The notes under the pieces are model-generated. The model was not told the origin of the DNA. It worked only from the letters and a program-made list of their open reading frames with translations, and searched no databases. A stretch of DNA of 64,000 nt. Origin: Veillonella montpellierensis DSM 17217 (lineage in GTDB: Bacteria; Bacillota; Negativicutes; Veillonellales; Veillonellaceae). Location of the stretch: assembly GCF_000426745.1 (NCBI RefSeq), contig NZ_AUFY01000006.1, positions 82,071 through 146,070 of the forward strand, written 5' to 3'. This document shows, piece by piece, positions 29,288 to 37,404 of the stretch (position 1 is the stretch's first letter; each line of letters starts with the position of its first letter). The position numbers were made by a program, and so were the translations under genes.

Positions 29288-30365
29288 TTACATTAGCTCC
29301 TTGCATTTTAGCCGCCTGGTCAGCTGCAATCAGTGCTTGAATAACTTCATTTAAATCACCATTTAATATGGCATCTAACTTATATAATGTTAAATTAATA
29401 CGATGATCCGTTACACGCCCTTGTGGATAATTGTATGTGCGAATACGTTCACTACGATCCCCCGTGCCAACTTGACTTTTTCGATCCGCAGCTACAGTAG
29501 AAGCGGCTTCTTGATCCGCCATGTCTTGAAGTTTTGCCGCTAATACTTTCATAGCTTTATCTTTATTCTTTAATTGAGATCGTTCATCTTGACACGCTAC
29601 TACTACTCCAGTTGGTACATGTGTGATCCGTACTGCTGACTCAGTACGGTTTACATGTTGTCCACCAGCACCACTCGCACAATACGTATCAATTTTTAAA
29701 TCTGCTGGATTAATTTGAATATCTACTTCTTCTACTTCTGGCAATACTGCTACTGTAACTGTCGATGTATGAATTCTTCCTTGCGATTCAGTATCTGGTA
29801 CACGTTGCACACGATGTACCCCTGATTCAAATTTCATCTTAGAATATACACTATCTCCATCCACAGAGAATACAACTTCTTTAAAACCACCTAATTCTGG
29901 TTCATTAGCATCTAAAATACTGCATTTCCAGCCTTGTGATTCTGCATATTTTGTATACATGCGGAACAAATCCCCTGCAAATAATGCCGCTTCGTCGCCA
30001 CCAGCGCCACCACGAATTTCAATGATAATATTTTTATCATCATTTGGATCTTTCGGTAATAACAAGATATGTAATTTTTCTTCCAGCACTTCTCGTCTTT
30101 CTTTTAACGACTTAAGTTCCTCTTGTGCCATTTCACGAAATTCTTCATCCAAGGTTTTATCTTCTACTACTTCTAATGCTTCATCTAATTCATGGAGTAC
30201 TTTTTTATAATCTCTAAAAGTATCTACCGTATCTACCAGTGATGCGTGCTGCCGTGTCAATTTTTGCCATTCCTGCTGTTGTGCAATCACAGCTGGATCA
30301 CTGATTCGTTGTTCTAAATCCATGAATTTATCTTCAATTACTTGTAATTTATCTACCAAAGCCAT
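29280..30365 (-). CDS. prfA: Peptide chain release factor 1
   Basis: RF1 ends translation at UAA and UAG. The 361 residues are the normal length. The motif [17 protein letters not shown] holds the catalytic GGQ. Domain 2 contains [14 protein letters not shown], just after the codon-recognition region. The N-terminal coiled-coil region is present. It is followed directly by prmC and preceded by yqhQ, the usual rpmE-yqhQ-prfA-prmC order. Confidence 0.98.
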   Translation of the reverse strand: MALVDKLQVIEDKFMDLEQRISDPAVIAQQQEWQKLTRQHASLVDTVDTFRDYKKVLHELDEALEVVEDKTLDEEFREMAQEELKSLKERREVLEEKLHILLLPKDPNDDKNIIIEIRGGAGGDEAALFAGDLFRMYTKYAESQGWKCSILDANEPELGGFKEVVFSVDGDSVYSKMKFESGVHRVQRVPDTESQGRIHTSTVTVAVLPEVEEVDIQINPADLKIDTYCASGAGGQHVNRTESAVRITHVPTGVVVACQDERSQLKNKDKAMKVLAAKLQDMADQEAASTVAADRKSQVGTGDRSERIRTYNYPQGRVTDHRINLTLYKLDAILNGDLNEVIQALIAADQAAKMQGANVNE

Positions 30366-30385
30366 TTAGTATATCTCCTTCATCA

Positions 30386-31276
30386 TTAATTTGTTTCATA
30401 TGCCTCTGACTCAGGTGGTCTAACTTCCTGTAATGCACGAATAGCGACTTCAATTTGATCATCTTCTGGTTCTCGAGTCGTCATATATTGTAACCATAAC
30501 CCAGGAGTAATAATTGTTTGTATCAATGAATTTGTACTTTTCCCGGCTAAACGAATTATTTCATAAGAAACACCAGCTACCACAGGCATTAAAAGCACCC
30601 GTGATACAATACGTTCAATTAAATTGGGCCATCCTAAAAAAGCAAATATAAAGATACTCACAATCATAACAATCAGTAAAAAGTTAGTGCCACATCTAGG
30701 ATGTAAACGAGAGTGGCGTTTTACATTTTCCACATTTAACTCTTCATCAGCTTCATATGTATGAATTGTCTTATGCTCTGCCCCATGATATTGAAATACA
30801 CGTTTAATATCTGGCGTTAAGCCAATACCCCATATATATAACAAAAATAGAGCTAATCGTATAACTCCCTCTACTAAATTTAATAGCACATGATTGTTTC
30901 CCACGCCGGGAACATATTTGGCAACAAATGTAGGTAAGGCTAAGAAAAAAATAATCGCAATAACACTTGAAACAATCATAGTCATAGCAATCTCTTTATT
31001 GGACATTTCTTCATTTGCTTCACCAGCTGCTTTAGCAGAGAATGCCAAAGCACGCATACCAATAACCAATGATTCTACAAGGGCAACACATCCACGAAGT
31101 AATGGTTTTTGTAGAATAGAATATCGATCACTAATCGATGTAGTCGCATATTTATCAATAACAATACTACCACTTGGCTCTCTTACTGCTGTTGCTGTAT
31201 ATCCAGGGCCACGCATCATGACACCTTCAATGACTGCCTGACCACCAACAAATTTTTTCATTTTTTTAGATTTCAA
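30386..31276 (-). CDS. DUF1385 (YqhQ-like) membrane protein
   Basis: A membrane protein of unknown molecular function from the DUF1385 family. The signature G-G-Q-A-V-I-E-G-V-M-M-R-G-P begins near residue 10, and Y-H-G-A-E-H-K-T-I-H-T-Y-E and H-P-R-C-G-T-N-F-L appear later. About four hydrophobic segments are visible. I prefer a TTG start at 31276, seven bases after GGAG, giving 296 residues; the ATG at 31261 is too far from that site. It lies between rpmE and prfA, as in other Firmicutes. Confidence 0.88.
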   Translation of the reverse strand: MKSKKMKKFVGGQAVIEGVMMRGPGYTATAVREPSGSIVIDKYATTSISDRYSILQKPLLRGCVALVESLVIGMRALAFSAKAAGEANEEMSNKEIAMTMIVSSVIAIIFFLALPTFVAKYVPGVGNNHVLLNLVEGVIRLALFLLYIWGIGLTPDIKRVFQYHGAEHKTIHTYEADEELNVENVKRHSRLHPRCGTNFLLIVMIVSIFIFAFLGWPNLIERIVSRVLLMPVVAGVSYEIIRLAGKSTNSLIQTIITPGLWLQYMTTREPEDDQIEVAIRALQEVRPPESEAYETN

Positions 31277-31305
31277 AGGATAACTCCTCTCTCTAAACAA
31301 ATATA

Positions 31306-31325
31306 GGCAGAGCCCCAGCTCTGCC
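31306..31325 (-). terminator. Hairpin downstream of rpmE
   Basis: GGCAGAGC and GCTCTGCC arms around a four-base loop, followed by a weak T-rich stretch on the minus strand. A probable partial terminator between rpmE and yqhQ. Confidence 0.6.
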
Positions 31326-31355
31326 ATGTCATTTGTATAGTAACATTTCAGTAAA

Positions 31356-31553
31356 TTATTTACCGTAACGTTTGTTAAATTGTTCAATACGACCACGAGC
31401 TTGTGCCGCACGTTGTTGCCCTGTGAAGAACGGATGACATTTAGAGCATACGTCAACACGAAGATTACCTTTAACAGATCCAGTTGTAAATGTATTACCA
31501 CATGCACAACTTACAGTGCATTCTTGGTAATCTGGATGAATACCTTGTTTCAT
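31356..31553 (-). CDS. rpmE: 50S ribosomal protein L31 (zinc-binding type)
   Basis: L31 joins the 50S subunit at the bridge to 30S. The 65 residues match the family: [22 protein letters not shown] and F-N-K-R-Y. It has the Cys pairs C-A-C and C-S-K-C, so it is the zinc-binding form, often replaced by a Cys-free paralogue under zinc shortage. The ATG at 31553 follows AGAGGTG; three codons upstream in the open frame are not supported. Confidence 0.97.
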   Translation of the reverse strand: MKQGIHPDYQECTVSCACGNTFTTGSVKGNLRVDVCSKCHPFFTGQQRAAQARGRIEQFNKRYGK

Positions 31554-31660
31554 TATATACACCTCTTTTCAGTGACTATTATTATTCTTACAAATTGTAT
31601 CATAATAGTGGGGTAATTGCAAATTTTTATTACAACATCTTGTATTATCTATGTTTAATT

Positions 31661-31939
31661 CTATTTTTCTGCAGCTTTAGCGGCTTGACGTTCTGCTATT
31701 GATTCATTATACGCTTGTTCTAAATCCACTTTATTTAATAAATCTTTCAGTGCCAACGCTTCTTCTAACGACAAGGTAATTCCCTTAGTCATAGTCGTAT
31801 AATCACTATTCCAAGACCGCAAATCAAATTTAGGGTTATAGCGTCCCCAACTAATACAAGTTAATTGTTTGCTTTTTCCGTCTTTATCTTCTGATAAAGT
31901 CCCTAATACTTTATAAATTTCAAAATTTACAACAGCCAT
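31661..31939 (-). CDS. YdbC/PC4-family single-stranded nucleic-acid-binding protein
   Basis: The 92 residues resemble the bacterial YdbC proteins, which share the fold of the eukaryotic coactivator PC4 and bind single-stranded DNA. The visible pattern is V-N-F-E-I at the start, I-S-W-G-R-Y-N-P-K-F-D-L-R-S-W in the middle and M-T-K-G-I-T-L-S-L-E-E-A-L-A-L near the end. A basic and Ala-rich tail follows. The start at 31939 has GGAGG; the eight upstream codons are not needed. It appears to be transcribed alone. Confidence 0.8.
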   Translation of the reverse strand: MAVVNFEIYKVLGTLSEDKDGKSKQLTCISWGRYNPKFDLRSWNSDYTTMTKGITLSLEEALALKDLLNKVDLEQAYNESIAERQAAKAAEK

Positions 31940-32045
31940 ATATATTCCTCCATTTTTACACAACCTCTATTATAATACACTATCTATGCCATAATTACCA
32001 CATAGTAAGTATACTCAATTTATATAATACTACTATAAAAGAAGA

Positions 32046-33443
32046 TTAAGGCAGTATATGTTCGCCTAATTGCTCTAAGATCTGATCATAATTAGTTTCT
32101 GCTTTTCTAAGAGTATCTGCATATCTTTTTTCTGCTGTATCAAGGGTCTCAATAATATCATTTTTTTCTGTATCACTAACTCTACGACGACGGCAACTGC
32201 TAATTAACTGGCAAAAAGCATCTTCTGATAAAACCATCTCTGCCAATCGCCCCGCTATGTCACGTCCCCGATCACATGTGAAATAAGCAAACCACATATA
32301 AGCGATTGCTTGACTAGGGAACATCCAAAATGATACATCTTCTGGCTTTTCATCAGTTAATCCAAAGTTAATAGATAACCCATTACGTTCGCAGGTCAAG
32401 TACCATGCGTCTTCTTCTACGAGATGATCTATAATACGTTCTGGCAAACGAGCATCGCGACAGTACAATCCTTCTTGCCCCATGGCTAGGTCATTCGATG
32501 TGCCCGGTAAAATAACAGAACATAAGGATAAACCATATCCGACTAACGAGAATACTTCTAATTCTGAAAATACCTCATGGGGTAAGGCAATAAAAGGCGT
32601 TGTTCGATACGTGTCATCTATGATTTCACAGATTTCTGCTTTCATTTTTTTGACTTCACTAGGGCCAAATACAAATTCATAAGTTCCAATAGGCGTCCAT
32701 TCCCGAACTCGCTCTAGTTTTTTTTGTCCTAAAAAGAACTGTAACGCCATTCTATTAAGACCAGTTTGATTTTGAATTGCTGTCAACGGCAAAAATAAAT
32801 GAGCCGTTCCATATTTAGAAAGATTATTCATACCATTGGCCACTTCTTCCATGATATGTTCTGAATCCTGATACATGCCAACTGTAGCAGTTACTATGTG
32901 ATCAAAATAGGTGGCACTTGGCCATTCATTTACAATTGTTGCCAACGGATATAATCGACTCAACACACTGTAACACACTTCTGAAGCAGTATATAAAACA
33001 ACTCGCTTTTTACCAAAGGCTTGTAAAATATCCTCTATTAGGCTCGTATATTCTTCTACATAAGCAAATAAAATAGTAGTATTGGATTCCGCCTTATACT
33101 GATTAATATATGCCATTAATGGAGTTTTCCATTGATAGCCTGCATTCATGCCCTCTATAATGCCCGTATCACTAATAAAATCCATCACATCTACAGAAAA
33201 AGAGGGGCCATATAGTTTTTCAAATGTATCGATTGCATAGGAAATCTCCCCAAATGATTGTACTGTAGCCTCATGAGCTAAGGAAAATAATTTATCTGCC
33301 GTAATCCCCCACTCTTTTGTGGCAGGATGCGATGAAATCATTTGATCGAGCACTCTAAATCGCAAAAGTTCATTCACTATATCTATACCATCAATTCCGT
33401 TATCTTGAAATAATGCTATCATCTTTTGATGACTTGTCTTCAT
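32046..33443 (-). CDS. Protein of unknown function, coupled to nth
   Basis: I do not recognise this 465-residue protein. It has no signal peptide or membrane segment and looks cytoplasmic. A predicted alpha/beta core spans about 110-270, with alternating hydrophobic strands such as T-T-I-L-F-A-Y-V, R-V-V-L-Y-T-A and H-L-F-L-P-L-T. The C-terminus (about 420-460) is charged and helical and may form a coiled coil. The strand order loosely recalls class I methyltransferases, but no N-P-P-Y or G-x-G-x-G motif is visible, so I do not assign activity. The ATG at 33443 lies two bases after the nth stop, implying shared expression with a DNA-repair enzyme. Confidence 0.7.
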   Translation of the reverse strand: MKTSHQKMIALFQDNGIDGIDIVNELLRFRVLDQMISSHPATKEWGITADKLFSLAHEATVQSFGEISYAIDTFEKLYGPSFSVDVMDFISDTGIIEGMNAGYQWKTPLMAYINQYKAESNTTILFAYVEEYTSLIEDILQAFGKKRVVLYTASEVCYSVLSRLYPLATIVNEWPSATYFDHIVTATVGMYQDSEHIMEEVANGMNNLSKYGTAHLFLPLTAIQNQTGLNRMALQFFLGQKKLERVREWTPIGTYEFVFGPSEVKKMKAEICEIIDDTYRTTPFIALPHEVFSELEVFSLVGYGLSLCSVILPGTSNDLAMGQEGLYCRDARLPERIIDHLVEEDAWYLTCERNGLSINFGLTDEKPEDVSFWMFPSQAIAYMWFAYFTCDRGRDIAGRLAEMVLSEDAFCQLISSCRRRRVSDTEKNDIIETLDTAEKRYADTLRKAETNYDQILEQLGEHILP

Positions 33444-33445
33444 AA

Positions 33446-34084
33446 TTACACAACCTTTCCTGCCGAAGGACACAACTTGGCTAATGGACATACATGACAC
33501 AATGGTTTTCTCGCTTTACAAATTTTTCTACCATGCCAAATAAGCCAGTGGTGGGCTGCAGCCCAGTCTTTCTTAGGAATCGCTTTCTGTAATTTACCCT
33601 CCATTTCTAAAGGAGTATTAGCAATTCCTAATTTTAATCGATTAGCCACACGGAATACATGCGTATCAACAGCAATGGCTGGTATTCCCCACAAAACTGA
33701 TACGACGACATTAGCGGTTTTTCTTCCTACTCCGGGCAACTCTAGTAATGACTCAAAATCAGTTGGTACTTCTCCAGCATATTTATGAACTAATATGTCA
33801 CATGTACCAATTAAGTTAGCCGCTTTTGCTCGATATAATCCACAATCACGAATTAATACTTCTAATTGTTTTACTCCTAACGCTAACATATCTGCTGGAT
33901 CACTATATTGAGGGAATAATCGTCTTGTAATAATATTAACACGTTCATCCGTACATTGGGCTGACAATATTACTGCTACCAATAATTCAAAAGGACTATT
34001 ATATACCAATGCTGGTTTAGCATCCTTATACACTTCTGATAGAATCTTTAACTGTTCTGATTTAATCGCTTTTGTGACTCTCAT
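33446..34084 (-). CDS. nth: Endonuclease III
   Basis: Nth is a bifunctional DNA glycosylase/AP lyase that removes oxidised pyrimidines. The 212 residues contain the helix-hairpin-helix L-P-G-V-G-R-K-T-A-N-V (about 116-126), in which the Lys is catalytic, followed by the conserved Asp in A-V-D-T-H-V-F-R. The C-terminal C-x6-C-x2-C-x5-C cluster holds a 4Fe-4S centre. The ATG at 34084 follows GGAGG. It heads a two-gene operon with the unknown gene at 32046. Confidence 0.97.
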   Translation of the reverse strand: MRVTKAIKSEQLKILSEVYKDAKPALVYNSPFELLVAVILSAQCTDERVNIITRRLFPQYSDPADMLALGVKQLEVLIRDCGLYRAKAANLIGTCDILVHKYAGEVPTDFESLLELPGVGRKTANVVVSVLWGIPAIAVDTHVFRVANRLKLGIANTPLEMEGKLQKAIPKKDWAAAHHWLIWHGRKICKARKPLCHVCPLAKLCPSAGKVV

Positions 34085-34557
34085 AGGAGCCTCCTTATGT
34101 ACTTATCATAATTTTACTACTATTCTTTTAAAATAGTTTATAGTTGCTACCATATAATAACTTTATATCGATATCTCTCATTATATCATATCTAATAATA
34201 ACAAATCACTTATACACCTCAAACTTTCTCCATTACCTTATCATCAGTAATTATTCCCCATTATAACTTTCATAATCTAAATGCTTTCTAGTGCATCACA
34301 ACACGCATGAAACATACTATACTAATTATTTCTCCCTAAGGGAGTCATAACACTATCATTCTATATCATTATTTTTATCTATTCATCAAGTACTACTAAC
34401 AGATATATTAGCTCGCTAGAGTAGATTCATGCTATAATGTATATATTAAAATGAATGTGTACCATAAGAAAGAGAATAACTTTTTGTTATTTTATATAAT
34501 AATGTCTATGTGACAGCATTCATATGTATTTAACGTGCTTATTCAAAGAAAGGATCC
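34085..34557. other. Spacer between nth and the DUF896 gene, with a candidate plus-strand promoter
   Basis: About 470 bases with no credible gene. The clearest signal is TGCTATAAT at 34430-34438, an extended -10 element on the plus strand without a good -35. It would start a transcript near 34445 and give the DUF896 gene a leader of about 140 bases. A small CTCCCTAAGGGAG hairpin lies near 34332. Confidence 0.45.
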
Positions 34558-34578
34558 ACAATAGATTTCAACTATTGT
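34549..34578 (+). promoter_or_regulatory. SD-like site and hairpin before the DUF896 start
   Basis: AAAGGA at 34549-34554 is too far from the ATG at 34588 for normal initiation. A perfect 7-base hairpin (ACAATAG / CTATTGT, 34558-34578) lies between them. Folding would bring the site near the start codon, so the hairpin may set the translation level. Confidence 0.4.
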
Positions 34579-34587
34579 ATATAAACA

Positions 34588-34815
34588 ATGGAAATTAACG
34601 AAACAATTAAACGAATCAATGAGTTAGCTAGTAAGAAAAAAAGTGGCCAACCACTAACAGAAGAAGAACTAGCAGAAAAAAAGAAATTATATGATATTTA
34701 TCTTAAATTTATTCGTGGTCAAGTTACACAAACTCTTGATAAAGTAGAGTTTGTAGACATTGATGAAAATGGTAACCCTATTGATGTAAAGAAACCAGCT
34801 CATCCTACTCATTAA
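34588..34815 (+). CDS. DUF896 (YnzC-like) small cytoplasmic protein
   Basis: A 75-residue protein of the DUF896 family. The family pattern is clear: I-K-R-I-N-E-L-A-x-K-K-K-S-G-x-x-L-T-E-E-E-x-A-E-K-K-x-L-Y-D-I-Y-L, then I-R-G-Q-V. Members are small helical hairpins; in Bacillus one is part of the SOS-linked yneA operon, but the function is unclear. It is the only intact gene on the plus strand in the window. No ordinary ribosome site precedes its ATG. Confidence 0.9.
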   Translation: MEINETIKRINELASKKKSGQPLTEEELAEKKKLYDIYLKFIRGQVTQTLDKVEFVDIDENGNPIDVKKPAHPTH

Positions 34816-34969
34816 CATATGTATAATATTTTACTGTAAATAATTATGATATTAAAATGTAATAAAACTAGGTAACATAACCTAATGCCAAAAATTCAAT
34901 ATATAAAATTCATTTACTAATTATTAATAAAATATAATTAGTTTTTGCGGTTTTTTTACCCTCATAAAA

Positions 34970-34995
34970 AAGGACTATCATATTCGATAGTCCTT
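34970..34995 (-). terminator. Intrinsic terminator after the small HTH gene
   Basis: AAGGACTATC and GATAGTCCTT arms around a six-base loop, followed by TTTTTT on the minus strand. It ends the short operon that begins near 35464. Confidence 0.88.
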
Positions 34996-35003
34996 AAAAA
35001 ATA

Positions 35004-35204
35004 CTATTCTTCTAATTTCCCATATAGTCGTTCCATGCCTTGTCGTGTTACAAGCCACATTTTACCCGACTTTCTACATTCTACATCTATTTCTAATCGT
35101 GGTCCTCTTCCTTGCACGCCTGTACATAGCTGTTTGATAGATATAGGACTTTTCCCCCATAACTCTGCCGCCTCGCCAGTTGTCATTACATCTTCTAGTT
35201 TCAT
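35004..35204 (-). CDS. Small helix-turn-helix DNA-binding protein
   Basis: The 66 residues look like a single winged-helix domain of the excisionase/MerR-like HTH_17 type: M-T-T-G-E-A-A-E-L-W-G-K-S forms the first helices, followed by I-K-Q-L-C and a wing-like region ending in W-L-V-T-R-Q-G-M-E-R-L-Y-G. Such proteins are common in mobile elements. AGGAG precedes the ATG. The start codon overlaps the stop of the 28-residue peptide gene upstream, so it is probably co-translated. It may regulate the small operon in which it lies, but there is no direct evidence. Confidence 0.75.
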   Translation of the reverse strand: MKLEDVMTTGEAAELWGKSPISIKQLCTGVQGRGPRLEIDVECRKSGKMWLVTRQGMERLYGKLEE

Positions 35205-35287
35205 AATACTCCTAATGCAATTAATAAATTATATACTGATAATATAAAAGCAATAACACTAATTATTAAAGTTAATCTTGAAATCAT
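35201..35287 (-). CDS. 28-residue hydrophobic peptide
   Basis: An ATG at 35287 opens a frame of 28 codons that ends in TGA overlapping the HTH gene start (ATGA). The product is almost entirely one membrane segment (S-R-L-T-L-I-I-S-V-I-A-F-I-L-S-V then Y-N-L-L-I-A-L). A weak GGTGAG site precedes it. The overlap with a well-supported gene and its place after another small peptide suggest that it is real, but there is no homology evidence. Confidence 0.5.
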   Translation of the reverse strand: MISRLTLIISVIAFILSVYNLLIALGVL

Positions 35288-35319
35288 ATACTCACCATTG
35301 ATATAATAGTTAGGAAGGT

Positions 35320-35337
35320 GGGACTCTTTCGAGTCCC
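35320..35337 (-). repeat. GGGACTC hairpin between the two small peptide genes
   Basis: A perfect 7-base stem with a four-base loop. There is no T-run after it on the minus strand, so it is more likely an mRNA stability or processing element than a terminator. Confidence 0.5.
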
Positions 35338-35345
35338 TGTGGTTA

Positions 35346-35447
35346 TCATTTTAACAACTCTATTATCGCTATTGTCAGTTGGATAAGTGCTGTTATAATC
35401 GGTAGCCACTTTTTTATTATCTTCCTCAACTTCTTTAACGATTTCAC
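35346..35447 (-). CDS. 33-residue cationic membrane peptide, candidate type I toxin
   Basis: A GTG at 35447, six bases after AAGGA, opens 33 codons. The first 15 residues are strongly basic (K-S-L-K-K-L-R-K-I-I-K-K-W-L-P). The rest is a hydrophobic segment (I-I-T-A-L-I-Q-L-T-I-A-I-I-E-L-L) ending in Lys. This composition is shared by small membrane toxins of type I systems such as TisB, although I see no clear homology. A near-consensus promoter lies directly upstream, with a leader of only about 17 bases. A promoter for an antisense RNA lies inside the frame. The toxin role is inference. Confidence 0.6.
   Translation of the reverse strand: MKSLKKLRKIIKKWLPIITALIQLTIAIIELLK
35372..35399 (+). 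promoter_or_regulatory. Plus-strand promoter inside the small peptide gene
   Basis: TTGTCA (35372-35377) and TATAAT (35394-35399) are 16 bases apart, and TGT precedes the -10 as an extended element. The predicted start is near 35406, reading toward the terminator at 35532. Confidence 0.65.
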
Positions 35448-35470
35448 CGCCTTTCCTTAACTACATCTAC

Positions 35471-35499
35471 ACTATAACCTTTATCGATTATATTGTCAA
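35471..35499 (-). promoter_or_regulatory. Near-consensus promoter of the small peptide operon
   Basis: TTGACA (35494-35499) and TATAGT (35471-35476) are exactly 17 bases apart on the minus strand. Transcription would start near 35464, just before the GTG of the 33-residue peptide. Confidence 0.85.
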
Positions 35500-35531
35500 G
35501 TATTTTATTAATATTATTGCAAAAAAATAAG

Positions 35532-35573
35532 GCCTATCAACCTAGATATATTCTAACTTGGTAGGCTCTTTTT
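35532..35573 (+). terminator. Intrinsic terminator oriented for the plus strand
   Basis: Arms GCCTATCAA and TTGGTAGGC are followed by CTCTTTTT. One pair is a T-G combination that forms a U-G wobble only in plus-strand RNA; the minus-strand copy would have an A-C mismatch. This favours the plus-strand direction. It ends the proposed antisense RNA. Confidence 0.75.
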
Positions 35574-35686
35574 AGTATTATATTAATCATTTCAAATCAT
35601 GCGACGAATCGTGTGAAATTCGTTATAAATATAGGATATACTCAAAATATACTAAGTACTATGCCATTTCACTAAGAGCTATACAC

Positions 35687-35720
35687 AAAAAGGCAGCACC
35701 ATCTTGGTTGCTGCCTTTTT
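35687..35720 (-). terminator. Intrinsic terminator downstream of the aminotransferase
   Basis: AAAAAGGCAGCA and its partner TGCTGCCTTTTT form a near-perfect stem that would work on both strands. It lies about 140 bases after the aminotransferase stop. Confidence 0.85.
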
Positions 35721-35862
35721 ATAATATATCATTCTATGAATCACTCATAACTAAAATCATACTATGAAAGTACTATAAACTATCCAATAATAAAATACAT
35801 AGTTTATATAATGCTTGTATAGTAAACTGATTGTAGTGTTGTTCTATATTGAACTATTTATT

Positions 35863-37113
35863 TTATAAACTATGTAGCTCTTTCATAGTTTCATATATAC
35901 TCAATGCTAACCCTTTCATTTGTTTTTTGGGAATACTACATGCCGCCACGCGTATTCCTTTCACTAAAGGTATTACGTATATATGTTTTTCTTTCAATGC
36001 ATCACAAATCTTTGTAGATTGTGTTGTAGGAATCGTTAAAAAGAATCCTCCCTTATATGGTAATAATGGTAATCCACAAGATTTCGCTTCCTCAACAAAA
36101 ATAGCCGCTCTTTCATGAATCAATGAGTTATATGCTTCTCGTTCTTCTTCGTAGGCAGCAAATTTTTTATCATCACTTACCAAATTAGCAATAGTTCGTT
36201 GTGCTGGTCGACATAAATTAGACCATGTAGCACGTGATGTAATTGCATTAATTTCATGAAATTCATCAATCACATCTTGATTAGAGGATATACCAATCAT
36301 AGCCCCTAACCGTTGTCCATACATAGTAAATCCTTTAGACACACTATAACAAATAACTGTCAAAATTTCTTTTGGCAATTGACTAAATTTTTTAAAGAAT
36401 TGTCTAACCGCATGTTTTTCGCCTGCATAGTCAAGATATGCTACATCAACACCCAATATAATTTTAGTGGTAGTGGAAGCTACTAAACTAGATAAGAACG
36501 CTAAAATCTCATTCCAAGATGTATCGCTAATACTAAATCCTGTAGGATTATTACCAGGTGTATTTAATAAAATTAGAAGATTTTCTTGTTCTTTCGATAG
36601 ATGCATTACTTCTTCTTTGAAAGAATCTATATTAAATTCATTAGTATCAGTTAATAATGTAAATGTAGATAAGATGCGGCCAGAATCCTTACAAATGGTC
36701 TTATAATTGCCCCAATACCAGTCAGCAGTCAATACAGTATCGCCCAATGCAGTATAATTATGAACCAAATGATGAATACCACCAGTACCACCAGCAGTTG
36801 CTACTGCATCTATATAAGCATCAGGCTTAGCATCTTCAAAACAAGCTTTGTACACTGCGGATAGATACTCAGGTAATCCAGCAATAGGCGCATATGCAAT
36901 ATATTCATTATTCGGTAGATGTAAATATTCTTCTTTTACAGATTGTAAGAATACAATTTGCCCGTCTTCATCCAAAATAGATCCTACCGTACCATTCACT
37001 ACATGATCTTTTCCATTTAATTTGATATCACTTTGTGCTGCAGAACTAGCTGCAAAAATAACATCATTTTGTTTTTTTCCTCTAGCTTGTTTTGCTGCCA
37101 TAGTCATTGACAT
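35863..37113 (-). CDS. Class I/II PLP-dependent aminotransferase
   Basis: A 416-residue fold-type I aminotransferase. Visible landmarks are A-T-A-G-G-T-G-G-I-H-H (about 105-115), D-W-Y-W-G-N-Y (stacking on PLP), L-N-T-P-G-N-N-P-T-G-F (substrate/PLP binding), G-V-D-V-A-Y-L-D-Y-A-G (the Asp that holds the PLP nitrogen), S-V-S-K-G-F-T-M-Y-G-Q-R-L-G (the Schiff-base Lys) and a C-terminal Arg region. It resembles the aspartate/aromatic aminotransferase group, but the substrate cannot be read from sequence. The start at 37113 follows a GGGGTGG stretch; the longer frame to 37191 is less likely. Confidence 0.88.
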   Translation of the reverse strand: MSMTMAAKQARGKKQNDVIFAASSAAQSDIKLNGKDHVVNGTVGSILDEDGQIVFLQSVKEEYLHLPNNEYIAYAPIAGLPEYLSAVYKACFEDAKPDAYIDAVATAGGTGGIHHLVHNYTALGDTVLTADWYWGNYKTICKDSGRILSTFTLLTDTNEFNIDSFKEEVMHLSKEQENLLILLNTPGNNPTGFSISDTSWNEILAFLSSLVASTTTKIILGVDVAYLDYAGEKHAVRQFFKKFSQLPKEILTVICYSVSKGFTMYGQRLGAMIGISSNQDVIDEFHEINAITSRATWSNLCRPAQRTIANLVSDDKKFAAYEEEREAYNSLIHERAAIFVEEAKSCGLPLLPYKGGFFLTIPTTQSTKICDALKEKHIYVIPLVKGIRVAACSIPKKQMKGLALSIYETMKELHSL

Positions 37114-37343
37114 ACTCAACACCACCCCATCTTTATAACTCGATACACATCTATCATACACAAAAGTATGCTCTAATACAATAGAAAGCATGTAAGAATT
37201 CCCTAGTCTTCTTTATGAATTCTGTATACATGTATTCAATATTGAATTTACTAATTGTATAATAATTTCCTACTACACAATCTATACTTACTGCATATCC
37301 ATATATGCTAATCCCCTATTAGGAACAGCCAAGCATTATAAAA

Positions 37344-37382
37344 AACCGTTATCAAAGGAATATAATCCCTTTAATAACGGTT
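37344..37382 (-). terminator. Intrinsic terminator after the porin-like gene
   Basis: AACCGTTAT and ATAACGGTT arms with an inner AAAGG/CCTTT pairing. A run of six T residues follows on the minus strand. Confidence 0.9.
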
Positions 37383-37404
37383 CTTAAAGTATATATAATT
37401 GTAA

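Larger units (their letters stand above)
35406..35573 (+). ncRNA. Candidate antisense RNA (antitoxin of the small peptide)
   Basis: The region between a plus-strand promoter (35372-35399) and a plus-strand terminator (35532-35573) has no reading frame of note. The inferred transcript of about 168 bases is complementary to the first roughly 58 bases of the peptide mRNA, covering its leader, ribosome-binding site and first 14 codons. That is the layout of an RNA antitoxin. The ends are predicted from motifs only. Confidence 0.55.

Noticed and set aside
31380..31702. Overlapping plus-strand frames opposite rpmE
   Set aside because: They are antisense shadows of rpmE and its flanks, with no start signals.
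35581..35640. Imperfect inverted repeat with ATTTCA/TGAAAT and CGAAT/ATTCG
   Set aside because: Pairing is interrupted and it has no clear link to a gene; it could be an operator or chance.
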